This document shows, one piece after another, positions 34,742-43,133 of a stretch of DNA of 57,155 nucleotides. The notes below the pieces were generated by a model. That model worked only from the letters and a program-made list of their open reading frames with translations. It did no database searches and had not been told where the DNA came from. The translations under genes were made by a program, and so were the position numbers. Each line of letters begins with the position of its first letter. The first letter of the stretch is position 1. The DNA comes from Ruminococcus sp. (GTDB lineage Bacteria > Bacillota > Clostridia > Oscillospirales > Acutalibacteraceae): positions 1 to 57,155 of the forward strand of contig JAFTGC010000041.1 in NCBI GenBank assembly GCA_017458105.1, read 5' to 3'.

Positions 34742-35806
34742 ATGAAGAGAACAGATTATATTGTTATTCCGGCATATCAGCCTGATATAATACTGGTTGA
34801 TATTGTAGACCGTATAACATCAACCACAAATTTTTCTGTTGTGGTTGTCAATGACGGAAGTGATAAATCCTGCGACAGCATATTTAATGCCATAGAGTGC
34901 AAATGCAAGGTGCTTTCGCATTCTTCAAATCAAGGCAAAGGCGAAGCACTCAAAACCGCCTTTAAATATCTTCTCAATATAGCAAATGACGACAGCGTCA
35001 TAGCTCTTATGGATGCCGACGGACAACACAAGCTAAGCGATGTATGCAACCTGATAAAAGAAGTAAAGTCCGGTGACAACGGTTTGTATTTAGGCTCAAG
35101 GGAGTTCACAGGTAAGGTACCTCTTCACAATAAGTTAGGCAACAAAATCACTATGGGACTGTTCAGACTTATTACAAATATTGACATCAGCGACACTCAG
35201 ACAGGACTCAGAGCTTTCAGAGGAAAACTTCTGGATGAATTAATAAAAATTGACGGCAGCCGTTATGAATACGAAATGAATATGCTTTTAAAATTTGCAG
35301 AAAAGAAAATTCCAATTCGTGAAATGACGATAGAAACCGTATATATTGACGGAAACAAATCCTCACACTTCAATCCACTGCTCGATTCAATCCGAATTTA
35401 CAGAGAAATTCTCAAATTTCTTGCATCTTACGTAACAGGATTTGTTGTTGATTATCTAATATATGCACTGTTGATTTTTATGGGATTTGGTCTGACTGTA
35501 AGCAATGTGTTTGCAAGGTTTGTAAGTGCAACGGTTAATTTTCTTTTAAATCGTAATTTCGTTTTTAAAAGCAAAAACTCATTTTTTAAAAGCCTGATTA
35601 AATACACTGCCCTGGCTGTATTTATTTTGATCTCTGACACTGCTTTACTGATGCTATTCACAAACATTTTAGGCATCAATTATTTTGCGGCAAAACTTAT
35701 TGTAGAACCGATTATGTTTGTTTTTAACTGGACAATACAGAAACTTTTTGTGTTCGGAAAAACCATTAAACCCATAAAACCGACTAAAATAAGGAGGTCA
35801 AGATAA
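34742..35806 (+). CDS. Glycosyltransferase family 2 fused to GtrA-like membrane domain
   Basis: The 354-residue protein has a GT2 domain (about 1-225) with VIPAYQPD, VVVNDGSDKSC and MDADGQHKLSD, resembling dolichol/undecaprenyl-phosphate mannosyltransferases. A GtrA-like domain with four transmembrane helices follows (about 228-345). Such fusions make polyprenyl-phosphate sugars and may move them across the membrane. It starts an operon: its stop overlaps the next start (TAATG), and a phosphodiester glycosidase follows. Confidence 0.9.
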   Translation: MKRTDYIVIPAYQPDIILVDIVDRITSTTNFSVVVVNDGSDKSCDSIFNAIECKCKVLSHSSNQGKGEALKTAFKYLLNIANDDSVIALMDADGQHKLSDVCNLIKEVKSGDNGLYLGSREFTGKVPLHNKLGNKITMGLFRLITNIDISDTQTGLRAFRGKLLDELIKIDGSRYEYEMNMLLKFAEKKIPIREMTIETVYIDGNKSSHFNPLLDSIRIYREILKFLASYVTGFVVDYLIYALLIFMGFGLTVSNVFARFVSATVNFLLNRNFVFKSKNSFFKSLIKYTALAVFILISDTALLMLFTNILGINYFAAKLIVEPIMFVFNWTIQKLFVFGKTIKPIKPTKIRRSR

Positions 35807-36744
35807 TGTTTAAAAAACATCTTTGGGCGATAATTTACACGGTAGTTTTAATTGCTTTCACTGTGTATATTTCGCTTGACACTTTTGTAATCAAGCGTGT
35901 TTATAATGAGAACGCAGATCAGATTAATCTCTCTATGTTTGAAGAAAGTACAGAACAAAGTGTAACTCAAACAGAAACCACCGTTGAAAATCAGATTGAA
36001 AACACAACCACCGAAACTAAATCTGATGAAAACAGTTACAGTGACGATAACATCAGCATTAATCTTACCGAATATAACGAGTACAATACTCACATATATG
36101 TTGCTGATGTAAAACTATCTTCCGCACAGTACCTTAAGACAGCCCTTGCAAATAACTCCTATGGCAAAAACATCACACAAAAAACAAGCGAAATGGCTAG
36201 CGATAACAACGCCATTTTAGCTATAAACGGAGATTATTACGGAACACAAAACAGCGGTTATGTAATAAGGAACGGAGTTCTCTATCGTTCCGAAGGCTCG
36301 GATAACGACATCCTTTGTGTGATGACAGACGGCTCACTGAAAATTACAAACAGCAGTGAAAAAACAGCTGAACAGCTTGTTTCAGAGGGAGTTTGGCAGG
36401 CATTTTCTTTCGGACCGGCACTTATAAAAAACGGGGAAGTTTCAGTAAGTGAAGGTGAAGAAGTAGGCAAAGCTATGGCGAGCAATCCACGAACCGCAAT
36501 TGGTATAATTGACGACTTGCACTACATTTTTGTTGTTTCAGACGGAAGAACAAGTGACAGCCAAGGTCTTTCACTATCTCAACTTGCAGAATTTATGAAA
36601 AACCTCGGAGCAACAACCGCTTACAATCTTGACGGCGGCGGTTCATCAACAATGTACTTCAACGGCAAGGTTATAAACAACCCAACCACCATGGGCAGAA
36701 GCATAAAGGAAAGGAGCGTAAGCGACATTGTTTACATCGGATAA
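35806..36744 (+). CDS. Phosphodiester glycosidase family protein (NAGPA-like), membrane-anchored
   Basis: The 312-residue protein has one N-terminal helix (about 8-26), an extracytoplasmic Thr/Glu linker (about 40-85) and a PF09992-type domain with AINGDYYGTQNSGY (about 143), NPRTAIGI (about 228) and NLDGGGSSTMYFNG (about 275-288). The family removes N-acetylglucosamine from phosphodiesters or acts on related surface glycans. It overlaps the GT2-GtrA gene by 1 bp, suggesting that both act on one phosphate-linked polymer. Confidence 0.9.
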   Translation: MFKKHLWAIIYTVVLIAFTVYISLDTFVIKRVYNENADQINLSMFEESTEQSVTQTETTVENQIENTTTETKSDENSYSDDNISINLTEYNEYNTHIYVADVKLSSAQYLKTALANNSYGKNITQKTSEMASDNNAILAINGDYYGTQNSGYVIRNGVLYRSEGSDNDILCVMTDGSLKITNSSEKTAEQLVSEGVWQAFSFGPALIKNGEVSVSEGEEVGKAMASNPRTAIGIIDDLHYIFVVSDGRTSDSQGLSLSQLAEFMKNLGATTAYNLDGGGSSTMYFNGKVINNPTTMGRSIKERSVSDIVYIG

Positions 36745-37120
36745 AAGATATATTTTAAAATCTATTTTCACCTATATTATTTTTACAATCATAACCGCAG
36801 GTTTCGGCTTTGGATACGAGCAATTCAGCCACGAGGTTTACTCCATGTTTATGATTTATGCATTTTTGGTACCGCTGGTTTTGGGTGCACTGCCTCTTAT
36901 AATAATAAGTCTTTTCTTTAGTAATCATCTGCCGTCAAGGTTATCGCTGAACCTTTACAATTCAGGTATTGCAGCACTAACAGTAGGAAGTATTTATCAG
37001 GGTGTTCTCGAAATTTACGGAACAACCAATAACCTTATATTTGTTTATCTGATTGTTGGCACACTCTTCTTAATAGCCGGAGCAAGTGTATATATTGCGA
37101 AAATTGCAAATCCTAAATGA
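36728..37120 (+). CDS. Small four-helix membrane protein
   Basis: A 130-residue protein with four hydrophobic helices and short loops. The proposed TTG start at 36728 overlaps the glycosidase gene by 17 bp and has AAGGAG about 11 nt upstream; no ATG gives the first helix. Third gene of the glycan operon; no family recognised. Confidence 0.7.
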   Translation: MFTSDKRYILKSIFTYIIFTIITAGFGFGYEQFSHEVYSMFMIYAFLVPLVLGALPLIIISLFFSNHLPSRLSLNLYNSGIAALTVGSIYQGVLEIYGTTNNLIFVYLIVGTLFLIAGASVYIAKIANPK

Positions 37121-37169
37121 ATTAAAATCCATAAATTACCAATAATACCATATGAAAGAAAACAATGTA

Positions 37170-37196
37170 ACACATTTTAGGGTTATACATATTATG
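37170..37196 (+). promoter_or_regulatory. Possible sigma-K-type promoter of dpaAB
   Basis: AC (37170-37171), 16 bp, then CATATTATG (37188-37196) resembles the late mother-cell consensus AC-N16/17-CATANNNTA with one mismatch. Dipicolinate synthase genes are under sigma-K in Bacillus. The match is short and could be chance. Confidence 0.45.
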
Positions 37197-37211
37197 TGGT
37201 ATAAGCGAAAC

Positions 37212-37249
37212 GCAATACCGCAAAGGTCATATTGCTAATGCGGTATTGC
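37212..37249. repeat. 11-bp inverted repeat GCAATACCGCA/TGCGGTATTGC
   Basis: Perfect 11-bp arms (37212-37222 and 37239-37249) flank a 16-nt loop in the dpaA leader. The arm matches the end of the element at 51907-51992. It could be a minimal MITE remnant or a leader hairpin; no T-run follows. Confidence 0.65.
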
Positions 37250-37277
37250 TCAATTTATGGATACAAAGGTGCTTTCT

Positions 37278-38129
37278 ATGAAAACAAATAAAGAAACCTT
37301 CGCAATAATCGGCGGCGATATGAGATGCTACTACCTGGCAAATGCACTCAGAAATGATGGCTACAATGTAAAGCTCTGCGGTTTTGACAAGCTGACAGAC
37401 AGCTGCGAAATTGCAGAAGCCCTGGACAGTGACATTCTCGTTCTTCCTGTTATACCGTTTGAAAACGGCAAACAAATAAGTTCCCCTTTCACAGACGGAA
37501 ACATCAACCTTGACGGCTGTGCAGAAAAACTCAGCGGAAAACTTATTTTTACAGGTAAAAAAGAAAATTTCCTCAGGGAGTTTCCGCTTATAAGCTCCCA
37601 AAATGTAAAATCATATTCCGATAATGAGGAATTTTCCGTCAAAAATGCCGTTCCCACTGCTGAAGGTGCAATTGAAGAGGCAATGAAACATTCTGACAGC
37701 ACAATAAGCGGGAGCAAAATACTTGTCTGTGGCTATGGCAGAATAGGCAAAGTGCTTTCTGAAATGCTGAGAGGAATGGGTGCAGATGTTACAATATCCG
37801 CCAGAAAAAAAAGCGACCTTGCCTGGATTGAACTTAACGGTTTTAAGGGCATAGTCACAGGGGAATTTCATGATATTTCACATTACAGTATAATATTCAA
37901 TACAGTTCCTTTCCTCGTTTTTAACAAAGAAATTCTGGGCAGAATCAGCAAGGACGCACTGATAATTGACCTTGCTTCAAAGCCGGGCGGTGTGGATTTT
38001 GACGAGGCAAAAGCCAGGGGAATAAGGACGGTTCACGCCCTTTCCCTACCGGGTAAAACCGCACCGAGGTCTGCCGGAGAAATTATAGAAAGCACCATAC
38101 TTGGCATTCTTGAGGAGGATGACGGGTGA
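37278..38129 (+). CDS. dpaA: Dipicolinate synthase subunit A
   Basis: DpaA (SpoVFA) with DpaB makes dipicolinic acid from dihydroxytetrahydrodipicolinate in the mother cell for spore core dehydration. The 283-residue protein has an N-terminal domain beginning FAIIGGDMRCYYLANAL and a Rossmann segment LVCGYGRIGKVLSEML (about 148-163). It shows IIDLASKPGGVDFDEA and HALSLPGKTAPRSAGEII near the end, both typical of SpoVFA. The ATG at 37278 follows AAAGGTG; the ATG at 37257 has no ribosome site. It overlaps dpaB by 4 bp. Confidence 0.94.
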   Translation: MKTNKETFAIIGGDMRCYYLANALRNDGYNVKLCGFDKLTDSCEIAEALDSDILVLPVIPFENGKQISSPFTDGNINLDGCAEKLSGKLIFTGKKENFLREFPLISSQNVKSYSDNEEFSVKNAVPTAEGAIEEAMKHSDSTISGSKILVCGYGRIGKVLSEMLRGMGADVTISARKKSDLAWIELNGFKGIVTGEFHDISHYSIIFNTVPFLVFNKEILGRISKDALIIDLASKPGGVDFDEAKARGIRTVHALSLPGKTAPRSAGEIIESTILGILEEDDG

Positions 38130-38698
38130 GTAAACTTGCCGTCGGATATGCTCTGTCGGCTTCGTTTTGTACCTTTGCAAAGTCCATTGAACAGATAAAA
38201 AAGCTGGTTAAGCTCGGCTATGATGTTGTGCCGATTATGTCATTCAATGCGTCAAGCAAGGATACACGCTTCGGAACTGCAGAGTCGTTTATCAGGGAAG
38301 TTGAAAAAATCACCGATAAAAAAATCATCAGGACTATTGAAGATGCAGAACCAATAGGACCCAAAAAAATGTGTGATATTCTCGTTGTTTCACCTTGTAC
38401 AGGCAACACAATGAGCAAAATCGCTAACGCAATAACCGACACCCCCGTTACAATGGCAGTAAAAAGTCACCTTAGAATTCAGCGACCGGTGCTTTTAGCA
38501 ATAGCTACAAACGATGGGTTAGGTGCTTCGGCAATCAACATCGGCAAACTTTTAAACACAAAAAACATCTATTTTGTTCCAATGTCACAGGATGACTGCG
38601 TTAAAAAGCCAAACTCCCTTGTGTGTGATTTCACACTAATTCCACAGTGTGTGGAGCTGGCTTTAAAAAATAAGCAGCACCAACCTGTGTTCATATAA
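38126..38698 (+). CDS. dpaB: Dipicolinate synthase subunit B
   Basis: DpaB (SpoVFB) is the flavoprotein-fold partner of DpaA. The 190-residue protein shows VGYALSASFCTFAKSIEQIKKL, PIGPKKMCDILVVSPCTGNTMSKIANAITDTPV (in parts, about 70-105) and LGASAINIGKLL. The start is a GTG at 38126 overlapping the dpaA stop (GTGA), after GGAGG. Its presence argues that the organism forms endospores. Confidence 0.94.
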   Translation: MSKLAVGYALSASFCTFAKSIEQIKKLVKLGYDVVPIMSFNASSKDTRFGTAESFIREVEKITDKKIIRTIEDAEPIGPKKMCDILVVSPCTGNTMSKIANAITDTPVTMAVKSHLRIQRPVLLAIATNDGLGASAINIGKLLNTKNIYFVPMSQDDCVKKPNSLVCDFTLIPQCVELALKNKQHQPVFI

Positions 38699-38704
38699 AT
38701 TAAT

Positions 38705-38740
38705 AAGGGTTGTATCAAGCAAAAGTTTGATACAACCCTT
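38705..38740. terminator. Bidirectional terminator between dpaB and the Thr-repeat gene
   Basis: AAGGGTTGTATCAA (38705-38718) pairs with TTGATACAACCCTT (38727-38740), a perfect 14-bp stem between convergent genes. Confidence 0.93.
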
Positions 38741-38757
38741 TGTTACATTCAGTTTAT

Positions 38758-39750
38758 TTAATATTTACTTATGTCAATTTCGGCAGTATTTTCCATACTC
38801 TTATCTTTTCCAAAGATTTTAGGTTTGGTTTCTTCTTCCGGTTTTGTTTTTTCATCTGAGCCAAAATCGTCACCGTAGTCAGAACTACTGCGTTCAGAGC
38901 GAGGAATGTAGTACTTTCCGTCACTGCCTGCATGCTGAGAAACCCTGCCATGCTTTGATACAGGTGCCTGCGAACTCGATTTTTCTTCAATATTTTCTGC
39001 AGGCTGTTCAGAATCATCCTTTGGTCTGCCGTCTGTTTTTCCTAGAGCACGCTTTTTATTTTTTACTGTAAGAACAATAAACACAACAAGTGAGGCTACA
39101 GCTAATACAATGCAAACAATACCTGCAGTAAGCATCCAATTAAGCTTATCCCAAAATGATTCATCCTGATTGGATTTCTTTTTTATATAGGAGAAAACGC
39201 TGTTAGAATCATCATCACTTTTTTGAGCTGCCGAAAGCTCCTTTGCAATTTTTTTCCAATTACTGTTTTTCAGCTCGGTATCATCAACATCATCAACATC
39301 CGATTTATAAAGTGAGGTATAATCTTCTGTCGGTTCGGTTGTTTCTTCCTGATAAAAATCCTGTTGATTTTCAAACTCAGTTACCGGCGGCTCATAGTAC
39401 TCGGTTGTGTACTCCTGATTAGCTTGTGTGTACTGTTCATATGAATTATCATCATAATATTCCTGAACAGTTGTATAAACAGGAGCTGCTGTTGTATAAA
39501 TCGGTTCGGCTGTTGTATATATAGGAGCTGCCGTTGTATAAACAGGAGCCGCTGTTGTATAAACAGGTTCTTGAGTATATTCAATAGGAGCTGCGGTTGT
39601 GTACACCACAGGAGGATTTGTTTCGGGCTCATAATATCCTGTATCACCCTCAACATCCGCATAAGCCGGTGTAACCGAAAGCAAAAGCAACACCAATGTT
39701 ATTATAAAAATTGAAAGTACGCACAATAACCTTTTGTTTATTTTTAACAT
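38758..39750 (-). CDS. Membrane-anchored extracytoplasmic protein with YTTAAP repeats
   Basis: The 330-residue protein has a signal peptide (about 1-32, ending AYA), an outer segment with six or so YTTAAP/YTTAEP repeats (about 48-95), a Tyr/Glu/Asp-rich stretch, one transmembrane helix (about 205-230, GIVCIVLAVASLVVFIVL) and a charged cytoplasmic tail of about 95 residues. The repeats resemble glycosylation-prone or wall-spanning stalks. The ATG at 39750 follows AGGGGTG; a GTG 9 nt upstream lies in the ribosome site. It follows the foldase gene by 28 bp, so the two are likely co-transcribed. Confidence 0.8.
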   Translation of the reverse strand: MLKINKRLLCVLSIFIITLVLLLLSVTPAYADVEGDTGYYEPETNPPVVYTTAAPIEYTQEPVYTTAAPVYTTAAPIYTTAEPIYTTAAPVYTTVQEYYDDNSYEQYTQANQEYTTEYYEPPVTEFENQQDFYQEETTEPTEDYTSLYKSDVDDVDDTELKNSNWKKIAKELSAAQKSDDDSNSVFSYIKKKSNQDESFWDKLNWMLTAGIVCIVLAVASLVVFIVLTVKNKKRALGKTDGRPKDDSEQPAENIEEKSSSQAPVSKHGRVSQHAGSDGKYYIPRSERSSSDYGDDFGSDEKTKPEEETKPKIFGKDKSMENTAEIDISKY

Positions 39751-39778
39751 AGGGAACACCCCTTACCTTGTAAAAAAA

Positions 39779-40987
39779 TCACTCTTCGGAGGCTGCAGTT
39801 GTGGTTGTTTCATCTTCCGGCTTTTCCCAGAATATATCAGGGTCATACCTGTTTATTACAGACTCATTAACTTCACAGTCAAGTTTTTTAGCTTGTTCCT
39901 GAAGATAATCTGTATATTCTTTGCCCTTCATACTTGTAAGTACGGATTCCCTTGTGCTATCGTCCTTTGTAAGGTACTCCGACTCTGCGTCCTTTGTATT
40001 GAGCTTTTGAATTACATAAATTGTTTTTGAATCGTCTTTACCGATTGTAATTGCCTTTGCCTTACCCTGCTTAACATCGGTAAACTCTTTGGCAACATCT
40101 TCACCAAGGGACGAAGACGAAAGGTTGTCCTTATCAAGCTTTTCACAGTTTGTTGTCAAAGTGTCCTCGGTAGTTGCGTCGCTCTTTGTGTACTTCAAAT
40201 ATGCACTGCACTGGGATTCGACAGTTTTTCCGCCGTTTATAGCCTTCACATAGCCATCTGCCAGGCTTGTGAGTTTTTTCTGCTTTTTATCGTCATATGC
40301 CTTATTTGAGGTATTGCCGTCATCATCAGTAACAGACTCATAAAGAGGCACTGTAAAATATGAATAATATGTGTAGTTTTCGTCAAAAAACTTCTTCAAA
40401 TCACTGTCAGAAACCGGATTTGTTCCGTCTGCACCGTAAATAAGGTCAAACAGCCGTGACTGCTTTGCAGATGTAACATACTGAAGGTCACAGTAGCTCT
40501 CAACAGAAATGCCGTACGGTTCAAGAATCTCCTGTTCAGGAGTTGTTGCATAGCCGTACTGACTGTACTGAGAATACATATAGCCAAGCTCCCAATCCTG
40601 CTTTGCTGTTTCAAGATAAGCAGCCTCGTCAACGGTAGCATTCTTTTTTGACATCTGATCGTCAATATAAAGAGATTCTCTCACAATTATATCAGCTTGC
40701 TCTTTAATCCAATCAGAAGCCTTAGCTTTGTTGCCGTCATCATCGGTTATTGTAAGGTCAAGAAAGCTCTCATCTTCTTTGTAGCCGTCAGCTTTTTCGG
40801 CATAAGTTTTTGCACGGCTATAGGCATTGTAAAGTGCAAAAATATAAACACCGATTGATTTTTCATCGTCACCGTACTTATATGACCACTGAGCTTTTGT
40901 ACTGATTGGTGTACATGCAGCAGCCGAAACCAACACTGTACCGGCGAGCGAACCTGCAAGTATTTTTTTTATTCTTTTAAAATTCAT
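39779..40987 (-). CDS. Foldase-like lipoprotein (SurA/PrsA-related)
   Basis: The 402-residue precursor has a lipobox SAAAC (Cys at about 25). The N-terminal region is helical (YIFALYNAYSRAKTYAEKA, VRESLYIDDQMSKKNATVDEAAY) like SurA-type chaperones. A later region (about 195-340, starting KKFFDENYTYYSYFTVPLY) looks like a degenerate parvulin domain. PPIase activity cannot be claimed. It probably helps exported proteins fold, perhaps the neighbouring surface proteins. It is the first gene of a pair. Confidence 0.72.
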   Translation of the reverse strand: MNFKRIKKILAGSLAGTVLVSAAACTPISTKAQWSYKYGDDEKSIGVYIFALYNAYSRAKTYAEKADGYKEDESFLDLTITDDDGNKAKASDWIKEQADIIVRESLYIDDQMSKKNATVDEAAYLETAKQDWELGYMYSQYSQYGYATTPEQEILEPYGISVESYCDLQYVTSAKQSRLFDLIYGADGTNPVSDSDLKKFFDENYTYYSYFTVPLYESVTDDDGNTSNKAYDDKKQKKLTSLADGYVKAINGGKTVESQCSAYLKYTKSDATTEDTLTTNCEKLDKDNLSSSSLGEDVAKEFTDVKQGKAKAITIGKDDSKTIYVIQKLNTKDAESEYLTKDDSTRESVLTSMKGKEYTDYLQEQAKKLDCEVNESVINRYDPDIFWEKPEDETTTTAASEE

Positions 40988-41158
40988 CTCGTTTTACATT
41001 CCTTTCAGTCAATATACCTACTAACATACCATATTATTATACTATACAAATTTAAAAAAGTCTATAAAAAATATAAATTTTTAAAATTCGACAAAAATTT
41101 ATGTTGAATTACATTAAAACCAAGAGGTAATTTTGCAATTAATCGAACAATATCACTG

Positions 41159-42817
41159 CTATTGTGATTTTTTTCTTCTCAAGGTAAATATATATACCAC
41201 TACAAGAATAATCACCGCAACCAGAATGATTCCGATATATAAATAGTATTGGTTGATATTCAAAGTTTTTTCTTTAGAATTATTGGATTTTTTTGTACTT
41301 GACGGCTGTGTGTTGTCAATTGTTTCATTGCTTTTTATTTCGGTTTTTAAACCTAGAACTTCAGGTGCTTTCTTTGAGTTATCCGACCATGCAGGCGTCT
41401 TAGCAAAGCCTTTTTTAGATTCTTTTTCAAGGTAATTTTCAACAGTAACTGTATATTTGCTTTTCCCCTGAGCATACTGCGTTCCGTCAAGTGCCTTAAT
41501 TGATACAACATTGCCGTCTTTATCCGTGATTTTTCCTTTGTTATAAATGGTTGAAACGGTGCTGTTGCCTGTTACAACCCAAGTGCTGTTTGCATCTATA
41601 TAAACATTACACTTTTTTTCATCATACGAATTGACATTGTTAAGCTGGATTTTTCCGCTGAATGAAGATTTATTTTTAAGATAAACATTCAGTTTTGAAT
41701 TTGGTTCACGCAGTATTTTTCCGCTTATTTTCTGATTATCAGCTGTGAAAGAACAATCAGATGCACCTTCGCAATTAAGCAGATAATCATTGCTCTTGCT
41801 GTAACTGATTTTTGTGTTGGACAAAACAATTGCAGCCTTTGCATTATCCACTAAAAAAACTCCGCCTTTTTTATTTGTGAGAGTACAGTCAACTATATTT
41901 AAGCCGGATTTTTCAACGCTGTTTTGTATGGCAAAAGCGTAGGCACTGCTTCCCTTCATAGCTGAATTTAAATTACATTCAAAAAAGCTGAGGGTATTTT
42001 TTCCGCTTACATCAGCTATTGCTGACTTTTCAGCCGTTAAGTCAATGTCATGCAGTGCAATATTTGCATTGGCATTAATTACAACAGAGTTTGCGGAATC
42101 GGTAATTTTTCCGCCGTCCAGAATGATTTTTCCGCCGTTTGAACCGTTTATTGCAGTTGCATTACCCTTTGCGTTAATGTTCAGATTATATCCATACACT
42201 TCACCACCTGCAACAGCCACTCCGTAAGAATTTTTCTCTGAAGATATTTTAGTACCTGCCAAAAATGCAGTACCCTTACTATATGAAAATACAGCCGAGC
42301 CAAAGTCAGCTGTGCATATCAGTCCGCCGTTTTTTACATATGTTGTTCCATTTGTTGTCAGTAAAGCTGAACCTAAACCATAATATTTTGCATACGACTC
42401 GCCATATGAAAGAGCACCGTTGCTTGTGATTTTAACACCGTCAAGCAGGAGCTGTTTTGCACCTTTGTTTAGCACGGCACATTCATTATCTGCCGAAGAT
42501 TTCACTTGTGTTCCGCTTAATGTTTTATTTGCTTTAAAAGTTTTTACAGCTTTTAAGGCGGAAGGTTTTTTCGGAATTTCTTCTTTAACAGGAACTGTTG
42601 TTTGTTCTATATAATTATAGCGGTCGTTTAATGTATCATCATTTGTATATCCGTTGTTGTAATCGGAATTATAATCGTCGTATGAATCGGTATAATCATC
42701 TGAATAGCTGTCGTAATCATCGTTATAGTCATAATAATTCCATTCATCAGCAAACGCTGACGATGTCAACGAACTTAATATGACAGCAGACAATAAAATT
42801 GCTGAAAGTTTCTTCAT
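41159..42817 (-). CDS. Surface beta-helix protein with Tyr/Asp-rich head and C-terminal membrane anchor
   Basis: The 552-residue protein has a signal peptide (about 1-23, SAFA), a strikingly Asp/Tyr/Asn-rich segment (about 26-66), a pectin-lyase-like beta-helix (about 95-430) with short repeats such as LDGVKITSNGAL and ILDGGKITDSANSVVINANANIALHDIDL (in parts), a Lys-rich linker and a terminal transmembrane helix (about 520-545) followed by RRKKSQ. It lacks the LPXTG motif, so it is probably anchored by the helix. No enzymatic residues were identified; a role in surface polymer binding is a guess. Confidence 0.82.
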   Translation of the reverse strand: MKKLSAILLSAVILSSLTSSAFADEWNYYDYNDDYDSYSDDYTDSYDDYNSDYNNGYTNDDTLNDRYNYIEQTTVPVKEEIPKKPSALKAVKTFKANKTLSGTQVKSSADNECAVLNKGAKQLLLDGVKITSNGALSYGESYAKYYGLGSALLTTNGTTYVKNGGLICTADFGSAVFSYSKGTAFLAGTKISSEKNSYGVAVAGGEVYGYNLNINAKGNATAINGSNGGKIILDGGKITDSANSVVINANANIALHDIDLTAEKSAIADVSGKNTLSFFECNLNSAMKGSSAYAFAIQNSVEKSGLNIVDCTLTNKKGGVFLVDNAKAAIVLSNTKISYSKSNDYLLNCEGASDCSFTADNQKISGKILREPNSKLNVYLKNKSSFSGKIQLNNVNSYDEKKCNVYIDANSTWVVTGNSTVSTIYNKGKITDKDGNVVSIKALDGTQYAQGKSKYTVTVENYLEKESKKGFAKTPAWSDNSKKAPEVLGLKTEIKSNETIDNTQPSSTKKSNNSKEKTLNINQYYLYIGIILVAVIILVVVYIFTLRRKKSQ

Positions 42818-42920
42818 TATAACATCCTCTATCCCAAATAATGGGTTGGCAAAAAAGTTTTATCACAATTTTCTGTTTACGCAATAATATATAATGTAAA
42901 AGGAAAGGAGGCAAAACAAT

Positions 42921-43052
42921 ATGTTTAATAACGGTTGTGGCGGCAACAATTGCTGCTGGATTATCCTTCTCGTTATCATTCTCTGCTGCTGTTGCGGAAA
43001 CAATAACAACAACGACTGCTGTGGTAACAACAACTGCGGCTGTGGCTGCTAA
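42921..43052 (+). CDS. 43-residue Cys-rich membrane mini-protein
   Basis: A short reading frame encodes a peptide with a Cys/Gly/Asn head (MFNNGCGGNNCC), a hydrophobic stretch (WIILLVIILCCCCG) and a Cys/Asn tail (DCCGNNNCGCGC), 12 Cys in all. GGAAAGGAGG (42902-42911) lies 9 nt before the ATG, an ideal ribosome site. Small Cys-rich, membrane-helix proteins occur on spores of Bacillus and Clostridia (YjcZ-like in size only), so a sporulation or metal-binding role is possible but unproved. A terminator follows. Confidence 0.72.
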   Translation: MFNNGCGGNNCCWIILLVIILCCCCGNNNNNDCCGNNNCGCGC

Positions 43053-43081
43053 ACCCTGAATTTTTAAAGAAAAATTAGTAA

Positions 43082-43117
43082 GGGGCTGCCCCAGAACTTC
43101 GGTTTTGCGGCAGCCCC
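43082..43117. terminator. Terminator between the Cys-rich gene and accA
   Basis: GGGGCTGCC (43082-43090) pairs with GGCAGCCCC (43109-43117). It lies between convergent genes; T-richness is modest on both sides. Confidence 0.8.
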
Positions 43118-43133
43118 GTTGTATCTAAATTTA

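Noticed and set aside
39465-39607. Regular repeats that could look like a CRISPR array
   Set aside because: Units are 18-30 bp, in frame, with no unique spacers; they encode YTTAAP repeats.
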